A stretch of DNA of 64,000 nt, taken from positions 562,298 to 626,297 of the forward strand of contig MNCI01017909.1 of assembly GCA_015680685.1 (NCBI GenBank), written 5' to 3'. Within the stretch, counting starts at the first letter, position 1, and each line of letters begins with the position of its first letter. Source of the DNA: Gnetum montanum (taxonomy: Eukaryota; Streptophyta; Gnetopsida; Gnetales; Gnetaceae). The position numbers and the translations under genes are program-made. Below are positions 35,682 through 48,399 of the stretch, in pieces. The notes under the pieces are model-generated. The model searched no databases and was not told where the DNA came from. It was given only the letters and a program-made list of their open reading frames with translations.

Positions 35682-38479
35682 ATGGCACCAAGACCAAATA
35701 GACTATAGGTGGAAGGATCATTGCAACCATGGGAGAAATGACCCAGAGGAGGAAGAGGCCAATAAGAACATGGCCAAGAACAAGTTGAGGAAACCCATGC
35801 AATAGGACCTCATAGAGATGAGGTTGAGGTGGAATTTGTTCGACAAATTCTTGAAGAGGAAGCTACATCTGAACACTCATAGTGAGGTGAAGCACCAGGC
35901 CCTGTACCTAGACTAGAAGTCACACTCACACAGGCCTGCCTTCACATAATTAGGAGTTATGAGGTTCTAGAATATGTTAGAGCTTAACTACAAGCCTCTC
36001 CAATGTGGCCAATCATCACTTCCAATGGGAAGTGATACATGGGAGAAATGTATCTTTTCTAAAACAATAGGAGAGTAGGAGCCATTATGAAAATCAAGGA
36101 CATCTAAGTGTCCTACTCTATAGAAGCCATTACACAAGTCCTTGGGTTGCCTAATGTAGGAACATAGTTGGCAGAGCTATTCACATAAGCTAATCCTAGA
36201 GCAAAGAAGGAGTGGACTCAATGGTATTATGGGGTTGACTGCAAGGAGTTTGGCACACTCACACTAGTAGAGTGAGTCTATTTTAAGATAGTAGCCTACC
36301 ATCTTAATCCAACAGTGAGGCCCAGTAAGGTGATAGCCTTCTCTACCCAAGCATGCACCACTCTAAGCGAGAAATTTCTAATAAACCTTCCACATCTAAT
36401 CTATCTAGAGATAATGAACATGGAAGAAAAACCCCATCCTTTTCCTACTTGATTAGAAAATTATGCAAGAGGGCAAGGATAGTCCACTATGCAAATAATA
36501 CACTCAAGCATGCTCCTAATGCTTCATGGATCGAGATGATGAAAGATAAGATGCCTACCATGACCACAGAAGAGGAGTAGCAACTACCACCTCCATCACG
36601 TACTCATAAGCAACTGTTGGAGGCCCACACTATGGTTGAGTGCATGTGAAAAATCTAAAAGTAGCTCTTGCAACAATGGGAGTATTAGGTAGGAACTAGT
36701 GGTGGAGACCCATCTACATACATACTGGGCATGAGTCACCTCAGAGAAGTGGCTTGTACAATCAGCCAGATGGAGGAAGGTGTATCAATGATGTCTATCC
36801 AACGAACACAGTTGCCTGTGAGGTTAAATCCAAGTTCCCAAGAGGCGATGGTATCTCTCTCTCTTAGCATCATCTATCCCAGAAATCTCTAGGAATGCTG
36901 CTTCCTTTTTAGTATGCTTGGAGGAGGGTGAGGAGGCAATCATATTGGTGATGCAGCACTAGGGGCAAGAGACAACTATGGAGATCATTATTGATTGAGT
37001 CATTGAGGCATTAAATGCATCTGTGGTGCCTGTAATAGATGTTTTTGCACTTAGAGATGTGCAAATGTTCACAGGGACAATTAGTGGAAAATTGAGTGTA
37101 GCCCAGCATGAAGAATTGCTGGACTGACTAATGGGAACCATGAAAACAATTCTAGATATCTTTGATTTTCCAAATACCATCACTGCAACCCAGTCAGAGC
37201 TATTGGAGGCAAAGGGCAAGTGCCTCATCTTAGAAGGGAAACTTAAAATAGCTCAAGCACACAATCAACGCTTGGCTACAGAAGTTGCTGAATTGCATGC
37301 CTAAATTGCTGACCCTACTCTTATTAACCCTGCATTAACATGAGATGAAGATTTTCAATATCTTTAAGAATAGCTAAAGTGGATTGAAAGAGATATGGTA
37401 ATGGTGGCCTTCAATTAGTCCATAGTAGAAGCTAAAACTCATTCAATACGAAGGGATATGATGCAAACATACCAAGAAAATGAAACCTTGACCGTAGAGA
37501 ACCATCGCTTGTGGAATGTTGATGCACAAAAAAAAAAAAGCTAGAAGAATTCATCCATCAACAACAAGAGTAGCTCACCAAGGAAAATGTCTACTTGAAA
37601 ATATTGGTAGTGGAGAATTGTAATCTCTCCATGGAGGAGGTCTGCACATTACACTAAAAATTAGCCATTGAGATTACGGCTTGAAAAAATGAGGCTCTAA
37701 AATTTGAAAAAGTTAAAAATCATTATAGAGACTAGGTTGACCTACAAAAGGAGGTGAATGAAAATAATATCCAGCTAGCAAAGGCAAAGGTTAATGAGGC
37801 CCTCTACCAACTCTAGCAAGGTAGAGAAATGTGGCAACCCATTGTCAATGGGATTGATGTCTATAGCAAGGCGAAAATCTGCATGAAGAAGTTGTAGATT
37901 AAAGAGATGACAGAGTACATGGAGCTATCCAATCTCTGCTATGCAAACTTGGTAATGTTGACTGTTGGATGGTTATGGTTTGAGCTTGAGAAGCAAGTGG
38001 CTAGCTCATACTTATTGTACGAGGCCAAGTTCAAGAATCACAAAGACACCAAGCAAAAGCTTGTAGTGGCAAATGCCAAACTTGAGGTTCTCAAGGCAAA
38101 ATTCACCAACTAAAGATCAGTTGCTGAGAACCTGGCCAAAAGAATGAATGACTATCAGGCACTACAAGACACAATCCAAGCATTTGACATCAAGTAAAAG
38201 AAATTTAGGACCTGGTTCATCAACGTAAAGGAGTTGCTTCTAATATTTCCTTGTCCTTAGGATATTTCAATTTTGGCCCACATTAGTGAAGCTGCATGGA
38301 TTGTAAATGATCCTAGGAGTAAAGAAGAGAAGATGAAAGCATTGCTGGATACTTTCAGCCTTTCGCTAGAAGTCATAGCAGTACTGGGACAATCACAACC
38401 ACCTTAGTCACGGGCTATGCTTGGAGTTGGAGAAGGTCCCTTGAAGCCTCAAGAGCCTCCATTGCTTGGGACCATGTGA
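35682..38479 (+). pseudogene. Element D: accessory ORF
   Basis: About 2.8 kb, several stops and at least one frameshift. The N-terminal part is Arg/Gly/Gln-rich (PRGGRGQ). The middle matches G: FSYLIRKLCKRARIVHYANN (36443-36500) against FPCLIRKLCQCASIRGHTND. The C-terminal half (about 37090-38110) is Lys/Glu/Leu-rich and coiled-coil-like (ELLEAKGKCLILEGKLKIAQ; YEAKFKNHKDTKQKLV). No membrane segment or signal peptide was noticed. It occupies the position of the env-like ORF of Athila elements, and the middle domain recalls ATHILA ORF-1 / Transposase_32 proteins; I could not test this. Function unknown. Confidence 0.75.
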
Positions 38480-38684
38480 TCTTCTCCTTTGTCTTCATGC
38501 CATTAGAGGATGTGTTTGTCCAATTTTTATACCATGCTCAATTTTTGTAATGTGATTGATCTGTACAGTGGACACTCAGTTTTGTTATGTCTATTTTCCC
38601 TTATTTTGTTATGTCAAAAGTCAGTCAATAATCCCATACCTTCCCAATTTTATAAAGAACTTGAGGATGAGTTTTCATTCATTT

Positions 38685-39626
38685 GTGGGGGTATGATGAA
38701 ATATAGTTTGTTGCATTAACTAGGCCCCATTAGCTAGGCCTCATTGATGCAATCTATTGCATTGACTAGGCCCTATCAACTAGGCCCCATCAATGTAGTC
38801 TATTGCATGACACAACCTTGTCAATGTAGAGGTTTGTCCTGGCCTATAAATACATGCTCACTAGTTGCATTTATGACATAAAATTAAGGATAGTAGCCAA
38901 ACTCTTTTAGTTTTTACATTTGGAAGTTAGAATGTTTCTCCCAAGTGCCCGCAGTAAGAGTCATTAAGTGTATAGATATTTATTTGAGCATTTTTATACT
39001 TGAACATGATAATGTGTGTGGCAATAAAGATAAGCTTCTTGATAAACCTTGCAGCATTCTAGATAGTTTAGATATTTATTCATGCTTTCAATATTTTTAA
39101 TTATTTATTTAATGTTTTTGAGTAATTAAGCTAATGAGGTAGTTAAGCAAGATAAGCTAGATAGATTAATTACATAAGTACGACCGCTTCAAATGTAACA
39201 TGTATTCACTTGGTAATCCTAGCAGCGTTATTGCTTGGTATGCCTAGTAGCATAGTGCTTGGTAACCCAACAGTGGATATGTGGGTTTAGGACATGTACG
39301 GAAAGTAGGGCTAGATGCTTATGTTAGGACTAGTTAGAGATCAATTAGTTAATTTAGCTTAGTCATTAAATTACTTTATCTCTCTCTTCAAAGCACCAAA
39401 GACCATAAAATATAAAATGATAAAAATCATATGTCTCAATTTCACTTAACCATACCTTTGTACTTCATAGGTTTACTCAGGAAGACAATGAATGACCTTA
39501 GGGCAAGGTTCACTACCTAAAAGGCTAGTGCACTGAAAACTATAAAGTCCATAGAATTTGACCAGATTGTGTGTGAACACTTTGTGATTTGTATGGTTGG
39601 GCGTAGGGGTACCTCACCACTCATCA
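38685..39626 (+). repeat. Element D: PPT and 3' LTR
   Basis: PPT GTGGGGGTA at 38685-38693; LTR 38694-39626 (933 bp), TGATGAAATATAG...CTCATCA. AGGCCC repeats at 38714-38800, TATAAATA at 38845-38852. Clearly diverged from the 5' copy. Confidence 0.93.
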
Positions 39627-39631
39627 CTTAT

Positions 39632-40035
39632 GCCCTATTAGGTTAATGGAAAATTTTATTTGGCAAATATTATAAGTATAAATACTAAGGTGTAATGATT
39701 TGGATGGTTACATAGATGTTGACCATGAGAAAGATGTAATCACTAGATGTTCTAATACTAGGCCTCTCATTAGATATAGAGAAAATGTGATTTGCTAGTG
39801 GTGTATAAAACAAACTATAGTTTCCTATAAACAAAAGAGTTACAATATAAAGTTGTTTTTCATTTAGTGATTGAACTAAGGTGCTTGGATTAATTATTTG
39901 CAAAGTTGGAGGAAGACATTCCTAAGTCAATAACATTGTACTATAATAATGAAAGTGTAATAAAGTTGATTAAGAATATTTTCTTTCATGAAAGGACAAA
40001 GCACATTAACATCATTGATTAGCTAACATCATTGA
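39632..40035 (+). pseudogene. Ty1/copia RNase H remnant
   Basis: Two frames are needed. GYIDVDHEKDVITRC (about 39700-39745) matches the copia G-Y-x-D-x-D start of RNase H. LYYNNESVIKLIKNIFFHER (39939-39999) and TKHINIID match the copia pattern for the third Asp (N here) and the HxRTKHI end motif. This is part of the old DNA into which D inserted; the upstream copia pol is not recognisable before 26450. Confidence 0.8.
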
Positions 40036-40140
40036 CATCATTGAACAGCTAATTAATGGTTTCACTAATTCACTTAGTTGTAAAATTTTTCTCAAGGCTT
40101 GTAGTTGCATCTATTAGTCCATTTTTTGTTTGATGGAAGA

Positions 40141-40386
40141 TGTTAGGAAATATTAATCCCAACGTTGGTTCATTTATAAGCCAAAGCGTGATTAACTATG
40201 GGTAAATGCATGTATGTTATGCTCATGGCTTTAACCATCATGGTAACATCTTCACAGTATAATTATAGTTTTTTAATATAATCAATTTTTTGTTAAATTA
40301 ACATATTATTAAAGGTCACATTTTCATAATTATAGTTATGTAGCTTTATTTGTTTTCAGTAGATTAAATTCTAAGGCATTTCAACA
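40141..40386 (+). repeat. Probable 3' LTR of the copia remnant
   Basis: Follows a purine stretch (GATGGAAGA) after the copia 3' end. TGTTAGG...TTCAACA, 246 bp with inverted ends TGTT/AACA. No partner LTR is in the window, so the boundaries are tentative. Confidence 0.45.
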
Positions 40387-41035
40387 CTTACAAAAACAAA
40401 CACATCAATCACATCCTTGGAAGATTGCCTTTGGGTTCTATTTTTCTTCTCTATTTAAACCATGCTCACAACCAGATGTCTTGCTATTTTTGTTTACTTC
40501 TATAAATAATAGTTCTAACATAGATTAGGCTTGTACCTAGGGGCTTTTGACTAACATGAATTTTTAATATACACTCTTAAAGTAAATTTTCTTTTGATTG
40601 CCTTCTGTTGAATTTTTATTTATGTACTATTGTTAACTCATTTTTCACAAGTAATATTCTATTAGCCCTATTTAGGTTAGGGGATGTTATAACATTATTT
40701 TGTTCATTGCATATATATCTTATTTTGCTCCTTTGGTGTAATGAGAATTGGAGGGGAGGGTGGGTATTGAAACCCTAAAATAATTGTAATATAGGTACAC
40801 CATAAGATATATAGTCTAATTAGAACTTTAAACTTAGCATTTCCTACTAGAATTGAATCCTTAACTTAGAGCTTTCAAATCAAAAGTCTTACCAATAGGT
40901 TAACATATAATGAGAATGATGTTATGGTTAACTATTTTACTTAACTTTGAGATTTTATTTTGTTATCCTATGACTTTTCTAAGCAATGTATTTTTATATT
41001 TTTTTTATTACATGATGTTCTACTAGCTTAGAATA
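40387..41035. other. Unassigned AT-rich DNA
   Basis: No ORF or element recognised apart from a tRNA-like SINE head (next entry). Confidence 0.5.
40850..40912 (-). repeat. tRNA-derived SINE-like head
   Basis: Minus strand: TTAACCTATTGGTAAGACTT (box A), TTTGATTTGAAAGCTCTAAG (anticodon arm), GGATTCAATTC (box B). It is the best preserved of the three tRNA-like heads. Confidence 0.6.
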
Positions 41036-41885
41036 TGATAAGCAATGAAACATCTTGTACATAAGGACTATGATATCGTATCTACATTAACGTACTTATG
41101 ATATTGTAGCTCTGCATATGTCATCATGGATATGATGTAGTAGGTCATGGTCATGCCTATAAATACCAACCCATCATGGCATCAAAATGAAAAATTTTGG
41201 ATAATACTTAAGTGAAATTATTGCATTTTTTTCATAAGGTTAGAGTTAGAGTGAATACTTGTAGTATGGTAAATTACAATTGTATAGAATCTTTATTTGA
41301 GTGGATTATTCCTGTATATAATTCATGAATGATAATAAAGATCAAGATTGTTCTTCATCATTGTAGCATATCGCTTAGCATAAATTTACTTTTCTATCAT
41401 GTTTATTTTTATTTAGTCATTTACTATTTCAATTTCTATTAGAAAGGTGGAATAAGTATGACTAGTTTTGAATATAAAGTGTAATTATTTGGTGCCATAA
41501 TAATGACTTTTCTTGATTTTCTTAGTAGTGAAGTTACTTGGTAATCTCAGTAATAATTACATCAACCTAGGACATCTATAGAAAGCCAGAAATAGATTCT
41601 TATCACCATATGATAGAATAGATTTACAATTTCATTGTATTTAGATTTAGAATATATAATCATTTTCATCATGTTCATACTTATGACATCAATTCATCAT
41701 ATTCCTCAATAAGATTGAAACTATACAATTTGTACCTTGCCAACTCTAAGTGGGAATATAATGATCACAAAATTAGCATTAACTCAATAGTATACATACA
41801 TTGTCCATCTAAAAATTATGATCTAGTTGTGTGTGAACACTTGTGACTTTTATGGTTGAGTGTTGGAATACCCAACTACTCATCA
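41036..41885 (+). repeat. Element E: 5' LTR
   Basis: 850 bp, TGATAAGC...CTCATCA. GATATCG/GATATTG motifs (41071-41110), TATAAATA at 41158-41165, AATAAA near 41334. Confidence 0.85.
41068..41165 (+). promoter_or_regulatory. Element E: LTR promoter
   Basis: TATGATATCGTATC, then TATGATATTGTAGCTCTG and ATGGATATGATGTAG upstream of TATAAATA. These are the GATATC-type motifs seen in B, C and G. Confidence 0.6.
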
Positions 41886-41886
41886 T

Positions 41887-41904
41887 TGGTATCCTTGTTA
41901 AGGA
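41887..41904 (+). other. Element E: primer-binding site, tRNA-Asp type
   Basis: TGGTATCCTTGTTAAGGA, one base after the LTR. Confidence 0.75.
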
Positions 41905-42032
41905 TATGTTATTGTTTGCTAGTTAGTTGATTTTACAAAGTTAGTTCTATAAAGTTTCACCAAGCACATATTTCATTTTTTTTAAAAAAAATTCTTAAAA
42001 CATATGCACACTTAAGCATCAAAAAAACTAAA

Positions 42033-44067
42033 ATGACTTCTAAAAATAAATTAAAATATCCACCTATTATGGATCTTAATGAAAGTCATGGCAGAGATTA
42101 TAATGAAGTAGATTGAAGTGCACCAATGCAAAAAAGAATTTCATATTCTCATATTGATCCTTATAATATTGATTTTATATTCATTTTTCATCAAGATGAG
42201 CAACTCAAATGGAGAGACTTACATGATAATATTTTCCTACCACTTGAACATTCAACACCATCAATGCTTCAAGCATCCCTCATGAGATTAAGTCTTGGTC
42301 ATATGCAAGAAGGTTATCAAGTCACTAAAAATATGACTAGTTCATACTAGTCAACAGAGGCTCAAGAAAAAAGGGATGCCACTAGAGAGGTAACATATGA
42401 ACAAGACAAAGGGAAGAAGGCAACATAGATAGTTTTTTCTAGAAGCAAAGGAAGATGTTACATTCCAAGTTAAAATATTCTATCAAAATCATGGATCTCA
42501 TTCCCAGATACCAGTAATTTATATTAAAGAGCCTATCAAAATAAAGTTGCATTCAGCTCTTATAGAAACACCTAGAAGAAATCAAAAGGACTTAAGACTT
42601 AGGAGGAATTCAAGGCCTAAGACCTCTAATAGATCTAGAAGAGATGAATCAAAGAGTTACAAAAGGGAAAATAGTTAGCATTATTGTCCAACTCCTCCAT
42701 CTTCTTCCTCACATTCATCAACAAATTCTAACAATAAGGAACCAAGTCTAAGGGATTACAATGGGGAAATAAGAAGAGATCATGAGATACATGCAAACAG
42801 AAGAAGGCATCTTGATGAATAAAATGATAAACATGAAGAAAGTGGAGAAAGAATCAGACATGAAAGAAAAGAGAATCATGAGCATTGGAGGGGTCATCAC
42901 TGTAATAGAGTTTACAAACCTGAAGACTATGAAGAATTCCTGTTAGCCACTCACCATATGATCAACATCAAATAAGCTTTGTACACTCATACTAGGCATT
43001 TAAGGGATAGCCACATCAATGGACTTGACATGAATATTATCCAAAAATTTGAAGGTAGATATAATGTAGATTCACAACAACATCTCCAAGCCTTCCATGA
43101 TGCATGTGTTGTATATAATATTGAGAATAATTTATAGTATTTAAAGTTATTTCCCAAGACACTCATAAAGCAAGCAGAGAGCTAGTATAGATCCTTAGAA
43201 CTAGAATCAATTCAAAGATGGAGTACCAGGCTAGAACTCTTTAATGATAAGTATCAAACTTATTCCAAAGTCTCAAATTTGAAGAAAAAAGATCCAAGGA
43301 TGGAAAGAATAAACACATGAATCCCTTGATGCAGCAATGGATAGGTATTATTCCTTATTGCATAGATGCCAAGATCATAGATTCTCTTAACATGAACAAC
43401 TACGACATATCATTAATGGGCTAAGGAACAAAACAAGAGAAACCGTTGGAGTATATGTTCAAGGTAGACTATTTAAGATGATAGCTCATTAGATCCAATG
43501 GTTGATAGACCAAGTGGTGAAAGAAAAAGAGGATTTATGAAAATGAGAATTAGTTGAAGAATATAATATAGGTCCATATATGAAAAAGGAGATGTAAAGA
43601 TATGTGAAACACAAGAATATGCAATCTATTTGAAGACTCTACCTATTCAAAAATTAGTAAGTGACATTGCAACAAAGGTAGAGAAAATATGGGATTCCAT
43701 GGATTAGAAATTCACTATAGCACTCAAGATAGTAGAGGAAAGAACTAAGTCAGCCTTTAATAGAAATAAAGATAGAAGGAACAAAAATAACAGTGGATGT
43801 AAAAACTACAAGAATATAGGAAAAGTTACTATAGTAAAGGAAATAATGGACTCAAGTTTACAAGAATACATAGGTTGCAAAGTGTGCCAATATGAACATC
43901 CTAGGAGATGTTGTTCTATTATGGCCCACATACAAGAGTCCAAGGGCATATGTACTTAATCTAATGTTTGTTAAGAAACAAATGCCCAAGTGATTATCTT
44001 ATTTATAAGGTAATTTTAGATGGCCCTACCAATGACCATACTATTTAAGAGGGCCCATTTTCAACCG
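42033..44067 (+). pseudogene. Element E: gag (truncated)
   Basis: ATG at 42033. FIFIFHQDEQLKWRDL (about 42174-42225) is the family N-terminal motif. The core shows ESIQRWSTRLELFNDKYQT (about 43205-43262) and LDAAMDRYYSLLHRCQDH (43325-43380). The knuckle CKVCQYEHPRRCC (about 43876-43915) keeps all four ligands as CX2CX3HX4C. The proline-rich part stops at the LTR of F. Several stops and frameshifts. Confidence 0.8.
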
Positions 44068-45629
44068 TGAAAAGCCTAAAAAATTGAATGCTGGAAAACC
44101 AAAAATTCTAGGTGGAATAATTTAACTTCAGATCCTAAGGATCTCTGAGAAGAGGATCTAGAGCACCCTAGACAATCTTGTCAATCACCTAGGAACTTAA
44201 AAATCATAAAATGGTTTAAAAAATTGAATGTAAATGTAGATCTAACTAAGAAAACAAGAAAAATAAACTTGCATAAAGCAAATGAATTGCAAATTTTATT
44301 AATAATAATAATAGTTGAAGATACAAAATAATTCAAGGAAGTTCAAGTTTTTATGCTTAAAATGAACAAAGAGCTATGTGAGAGATGGTTGTAGTCTTGG
44401 TGAAACCTGTAAAGTGCATCCTGTAGCCAGCTCCATGATCTAGGTGCTCCAAAGTTCCACTCTCAAAACTCTTCACTAGTTCTTAAGTATAGATTTCTTA
44501 GTGGGTGTTGAAAATGGTTGCTTGATTATTAGAATTTTTGATGCTTTACAATGCTCTGAGAAATTCTATGCATAACCAAATGAAAACTTGCCAAAAAGTC
44601 TTTTCAATGTGTTCAAATTTAATTTAAATAGGTCATTTATGTTTGATTTGTTTTTACAAATTTTCTACCATGTAAGCTGTAATTTGTAGGTGTGCTAGGC
44701 CATTCATTCCAGCATATTTTTCCATTTATGATAAGTTTGATGCACATAGGTCATCAAAAATATAATGGATGCTATAAAAACTAAGTTGGCTTTGAAAAAT
44801 AAGCTAGCTTCACCATAACTATGCTAGCCTTGCTATGAAAATTAAAGCCCAACAATTTCTACATTGGCTGCAGGTGGTTCTAGTGTATTTTTTTACTTTG
44901 ACCAACATAAAACCCATGAAAAATGAAAATTTGATGATTCCCAAGGCATTTTTATCCTTCCTAAGCTCAAATAGATACATGACATAATTTCTTCCACTTA
45001 GGGAGTGAGGTAGTGAGGTAATAACAACTTATGAGGCATTTTTAGCCTCAAAAAGTTAAAGTATGCAAGATTGTAGCCTATGAACTACAACCAAACATTT
45101 TACAATGAAATCCTACCACAAATTTAATAGTTAAGGCTACAAATTACAACATGAAATATCTAAGTCATGTTTCTTTGGCCCCTCTTTGTTGATATTTTGA
45201 GGATTAACCTGAGAGACATTGACAAAGAATGCAAAACACCACTGCATGCCTATCACCAAAATTTCCTCTTTGTGCTTGATTTCAAAGTTGTTAAACCATG
45301 CCAAAGAGTGCTTTTGATGATGAGATGAGGTTATGATGAGGTGATATAGAATGAAGGCTTTATTTGGATACAATGGGGTGGTCACAAGGACTAACAATGA
45401 ATTCCACATGTTGACACCATGGTTATGGTATGGTGGTGACATGTTTACCAATCAATGTAGTCTTCATGCTTCGAAGTGTCAATTACTTAGTAATGTTTTT
45501 CAAGGACCAACACTCCACCCCAAGGTTTCTTTGGTGGTTTAGCTCCTTCCTTTTCTTGTTTGGAGCCATTGATTTGTCTTTTGGGCTTAATTGGCCTCTT
45601 AGCTTCTTGGTGATTTGCTTCCCTCCACA
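44068..45629 (-). repeat. Element F: 3' LTR
   Basis: On the minus strand it starts TGTGGAGGG beside the PPT. The other end is set near 44068, where the homology of element E stops; a CA end is available there but no partner LTR confirms it. No coding content. Confidence 0.6.
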
Positions 45630-45631
45630 CG

Positions 45632-45644
45632 CCCCCCCTTTTTT
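45632..45644 (-). other. Element F: polypurine tract
   Basis: AAAAAAGGGGGGG on the minus strand, two bases from the LTR start. Confidence 0.85.
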
Positions 45645-46255
45645 GCGGTAAAACCTTCATTAGGTTTCATTATCAAGGCCAAAATTAATTTGGTTTTCTC
45701 ATTGAATGAGATGTGTTACATCCAAAGAACTTGATGATGGAGCATGATGAAGGAAACTTCACATGACCATAATGCATGAATGCCAAACATAGGTCATCAT
45801 TGTTGTTTAGGGTAGGAAGGTTGTAATTATGCTATAGGATAATGGCTCAAGAGGGGTAATAGGAGTGATGTGAAAGAAGCACTCTTGGTAGGACAAGACA
45901 AGCTCACAAAATCTCATGCATCAAGGTTACATGATAACTTGTTGCCATGATGGGTACCTTTATGATGACTTTTAGGCTTCATCCTATAAGCACAATTCCA
46001 AGAGAATAAGAAAATAATAAAACAAAAAATACATATTGTTATAATATAATGCATAGGCCTACATGAGACAACTAGTAAATTAGGCCACCATCAATTTCTA
46101 TCGTTATAATCATAGAGATATTTGTGTGATGTGCATCAGATTTACAAAACTGGTAGTTCATTCATTATGCCAAACAAAGAAAGATAGATAGAGAACTTGT
46201 AAGCTCACTTACTATAAGTTGTAAAGGTCGTTCATGTCAACTGTTAATTCACCTA
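45645..46255 (-). other. Element F: 3' untranslated region
   Basis: No ORF between the integrase stop and the PPT. Nothing else recognised. Confidence 0.5.
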
Positions 46256-46259
46256 AAAA

Positions 46260-47300
46260 AAGATCACATTAGATGTAATAAGGCTTGAGATAAGAATGGT
46301 TGACTAGGTTGGCCAATTCATTCCCCTGCATATTTGCTACTTTGAAGACTTTGTTGCCATAGGCCTTGGTGACTAGGAAAGGCCCTTCCCAGTTGGCTAA
46401 TAACTTGTGTGTGTTTTCACAAATAGCCTTGAGGATTGGGTCTCCTTCCATAATCTTTTATTTTCTCATGTCATGATGATGCTATTAATTTTACCTCTCT
46501 TGATATCATTCAATATGAGCAAGCATTTGTATCCACTTCTCTTCAACCAAATCTAGATTGATGGTACACAGCTCCTTGCTTTTCTCATCGTTGATGAAGT
46601 TAGATACGACCACTATAAGCAATGGACACTAATTGTAGTTTGAACGGTTGTTTGATAGGTCCAAAGTGCATGGACAAGCTACTCATTCCACTTGTGTCTA
46701 CTATTCCTTAACATCTTTTTAAGCAAGTTTATGATGATCTTGTTGCTAGCTTCAGCTTGTCCATTGGCTTAAGGATAGTACAATGATGAAAAGAAATGTT
46801 TAATGCCTAGATCTTAACAAAAGCCTTATGTTTCTTGGGTACTAAACTATGGTCTATTATTTGTGACTATGGTCAAAGGTATGCCAAAATGGACTACTAT
46901 GTTATCCAATATGAATCTAAAGACTTCTTGAGACATTATTTTTCTTAGGAGAATAGCTTCAATCCACTTTGTAAATTACTTAGTTGTAGTGTCGATAAAG
47001 CTATGCTCTGTGGAAGACTTAGGTGTTATAGGTTTGATAATGTCAAGTCTCCATCATTGAAATGGCCAAGTTATCTAAGTAGTGTGTAACTCAATTAGTG
47101 GCACATGTATCAAGTTGTTAGTCCATTGATAAGTATCATAAGTTTTAACCTTCTGCAAGCAATCACCTTTCATATAGGGCCATGGATCTAGGTCCTATAT
47201 GTCCTCCACGTACACCTTCATGAACTTGCTCAAGGACTGTGCAAGCTTTGATTTTGCCCAAATACAATAACAATATGCCATCATAGGATCATCAACAATG
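46260..47300 (-). pseudogene. Element F: integrase
   Basis: Minus strand. FTKWIEAI (about 46990-46960) and IPLTIVTNNRP (catalytic Asp to Asn, about 46880-46850) precede ANGQAEASNKIIINLLKKML (about 46780-46715), which carries the Glu. The C-terminal part (46451-46272) has LLANWEGPFLVTKAYGNKVF and LVNHSYLKPYY. Stops and frameshifts are present. Confidence 0.85.
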
Positions 47301-47529
47301 TGTTATTATCTATGATGACATATTATTTTGATCTTTTATGTACAATGTCCTTTTGAGAAGTAGTCAAGCCCTATGGAGATTTACCATGCATTAAGTACAA
47401 CTTGATATCATCATACCATTCCTTCGTAGAAGCGATATTAATAGTGGCTATAGAGATGCCTTCATTTCTCTATGTAATCAGAATAGCATAGTTCATGGTT
47501 AAGAAAGGTAACTTGCTAAACACATTGGG

Positions 47530-47915
47530 CATCACACTTAGGGCCAAGGTTGCAATGGCATCAGGTAAGGTATTCTCAGTTCTAGGTATAGGTTGGATAC
47601 CAACGTCTATAAATTATCGCATTAGTTTCTTAGCTAGGTCATAGTAAGGTTGCAAATGTTTAGCTTTACATACATAAACCTCTGTTACTTGATTAAATCA
47701 CCTTTGATCATTAGGCATTTGGTTCTTTGGTCATGGGCTACTATCATTCCTTTGATCAATCCTTCATACTCCACCACATTGTTGGTACATGGGAATTATA
47801 AATGGTAAGTAAAGGATTGGATTACATTAGAATGTGATGTTATGATGGTAGTAGCACTGGCCCCATGGGCAGTTGAAGTTCCATCAAAGTGCATAATAGC
47901 CTCATAGCCATCAAG
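47530..47915 (-). pseudogene. Element F: second (archaeal-type) RNase H
   Basis: Minus strand. AIMHFDGTSTAHGASATTII (47902-47843) gives the first Asp, CTNNVVEYEGLI (47792-47757) the Glu, CLMIKGD (about 47735-47712) the third Asp, and PDAIATLALSVMPNVFSKLP (about 47572-47513) the last Asp. All four acids are present. The TNNxAEYEAL pattern is that of the additional RNase H of Tat elements. Confidence 0.85.
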
Positions 47916-48049
47916 TACCTTGTTGAAAATGTTAACATGCTTATCAGGGAATTTAGGGTCAATGGTTGCATGGTCTTTAATAGGGGAAGTTCTAAGTTAT
48001 GTTGCTATAGCATGATGTTTAATTAAGGCTTGGGAGATGTAATGTAGGT

Positions 48050-48330
48050 CAAACTCAACTATTATGGCTTTCCAACAGGCTATCCAACTACTTCATAGAT
48101 ATTGGTTGTTAGGGCTCTAAGCACATTGTCCTTGCAAATGACATTGACTTTGCTCTTAAAGAGGTAGTATCTCCACTTCTTCAAGGTGAAGACTAGGATA
48201 AGACAATACTTCTTAACTTAAATGTATCAGGTCTCATAGGCAATTAATGCATGGCTTAAGTAGTATACTAGTAGCACTACTCCATCATCTTTTTTTTTTT
48301 GATAAAGAAAGGAGACGATGGATGTGTCAG
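48050..48330 (-). pseudogene. Element F: retroviral-position RNase H, degenerate
   Basis: Minus strand. YYLSHALIAYETRY (about 48262-48220) and KKYCLILVFTLKKWRYY (about 48212-48162) match the first RNase H of gypsy elements. The active-site Glu position is not convincing, as expected for the decayed copy in dual-RNase-H elements. Confidence 0.7.
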
Positions 48331-48399
48331 AGATTGCAAGGTAAATGTAAAAAGGTTTATCCTTTTATGGTAGATAAACCATGGGTAGTAATGCCAACT

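Larger units (their letters stand above)
26455..39626 (+). mobile_element. Element D: complete 13.2-kb Athila-like LTR retrotransposon
   Basis: Two LTRs (26455-27375 and 38694-39626), perfect 5-bp target duplication, PBS (27377-27394), gag, protease, RT, RNase H, integrase, purine box, spacer, internal promoter-like block, intron-like segment, accessory ORF and PPT (38685-38693). The pol sequence (for example DGYSGYNQIQI, HIM.TDTSNYALG and a chromodomain-less integrase) and the absence of a second RNase H fit the Athila lineage. All ORFs are broken. It inserted into old DNA that holds a Ty1/copia fragment. Confidence 0.95.
41036..44067 (+). mobile_element. Element E: Athila-like element, 5' part
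   Basis: 5' LTR (41036-41885), PBS and gag; cut after the gag zinc knuckle and part of the proline-rich segment by element F. The remaining part was not found in the window. The gag is closest to that of element B. Confidence 0.85.
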
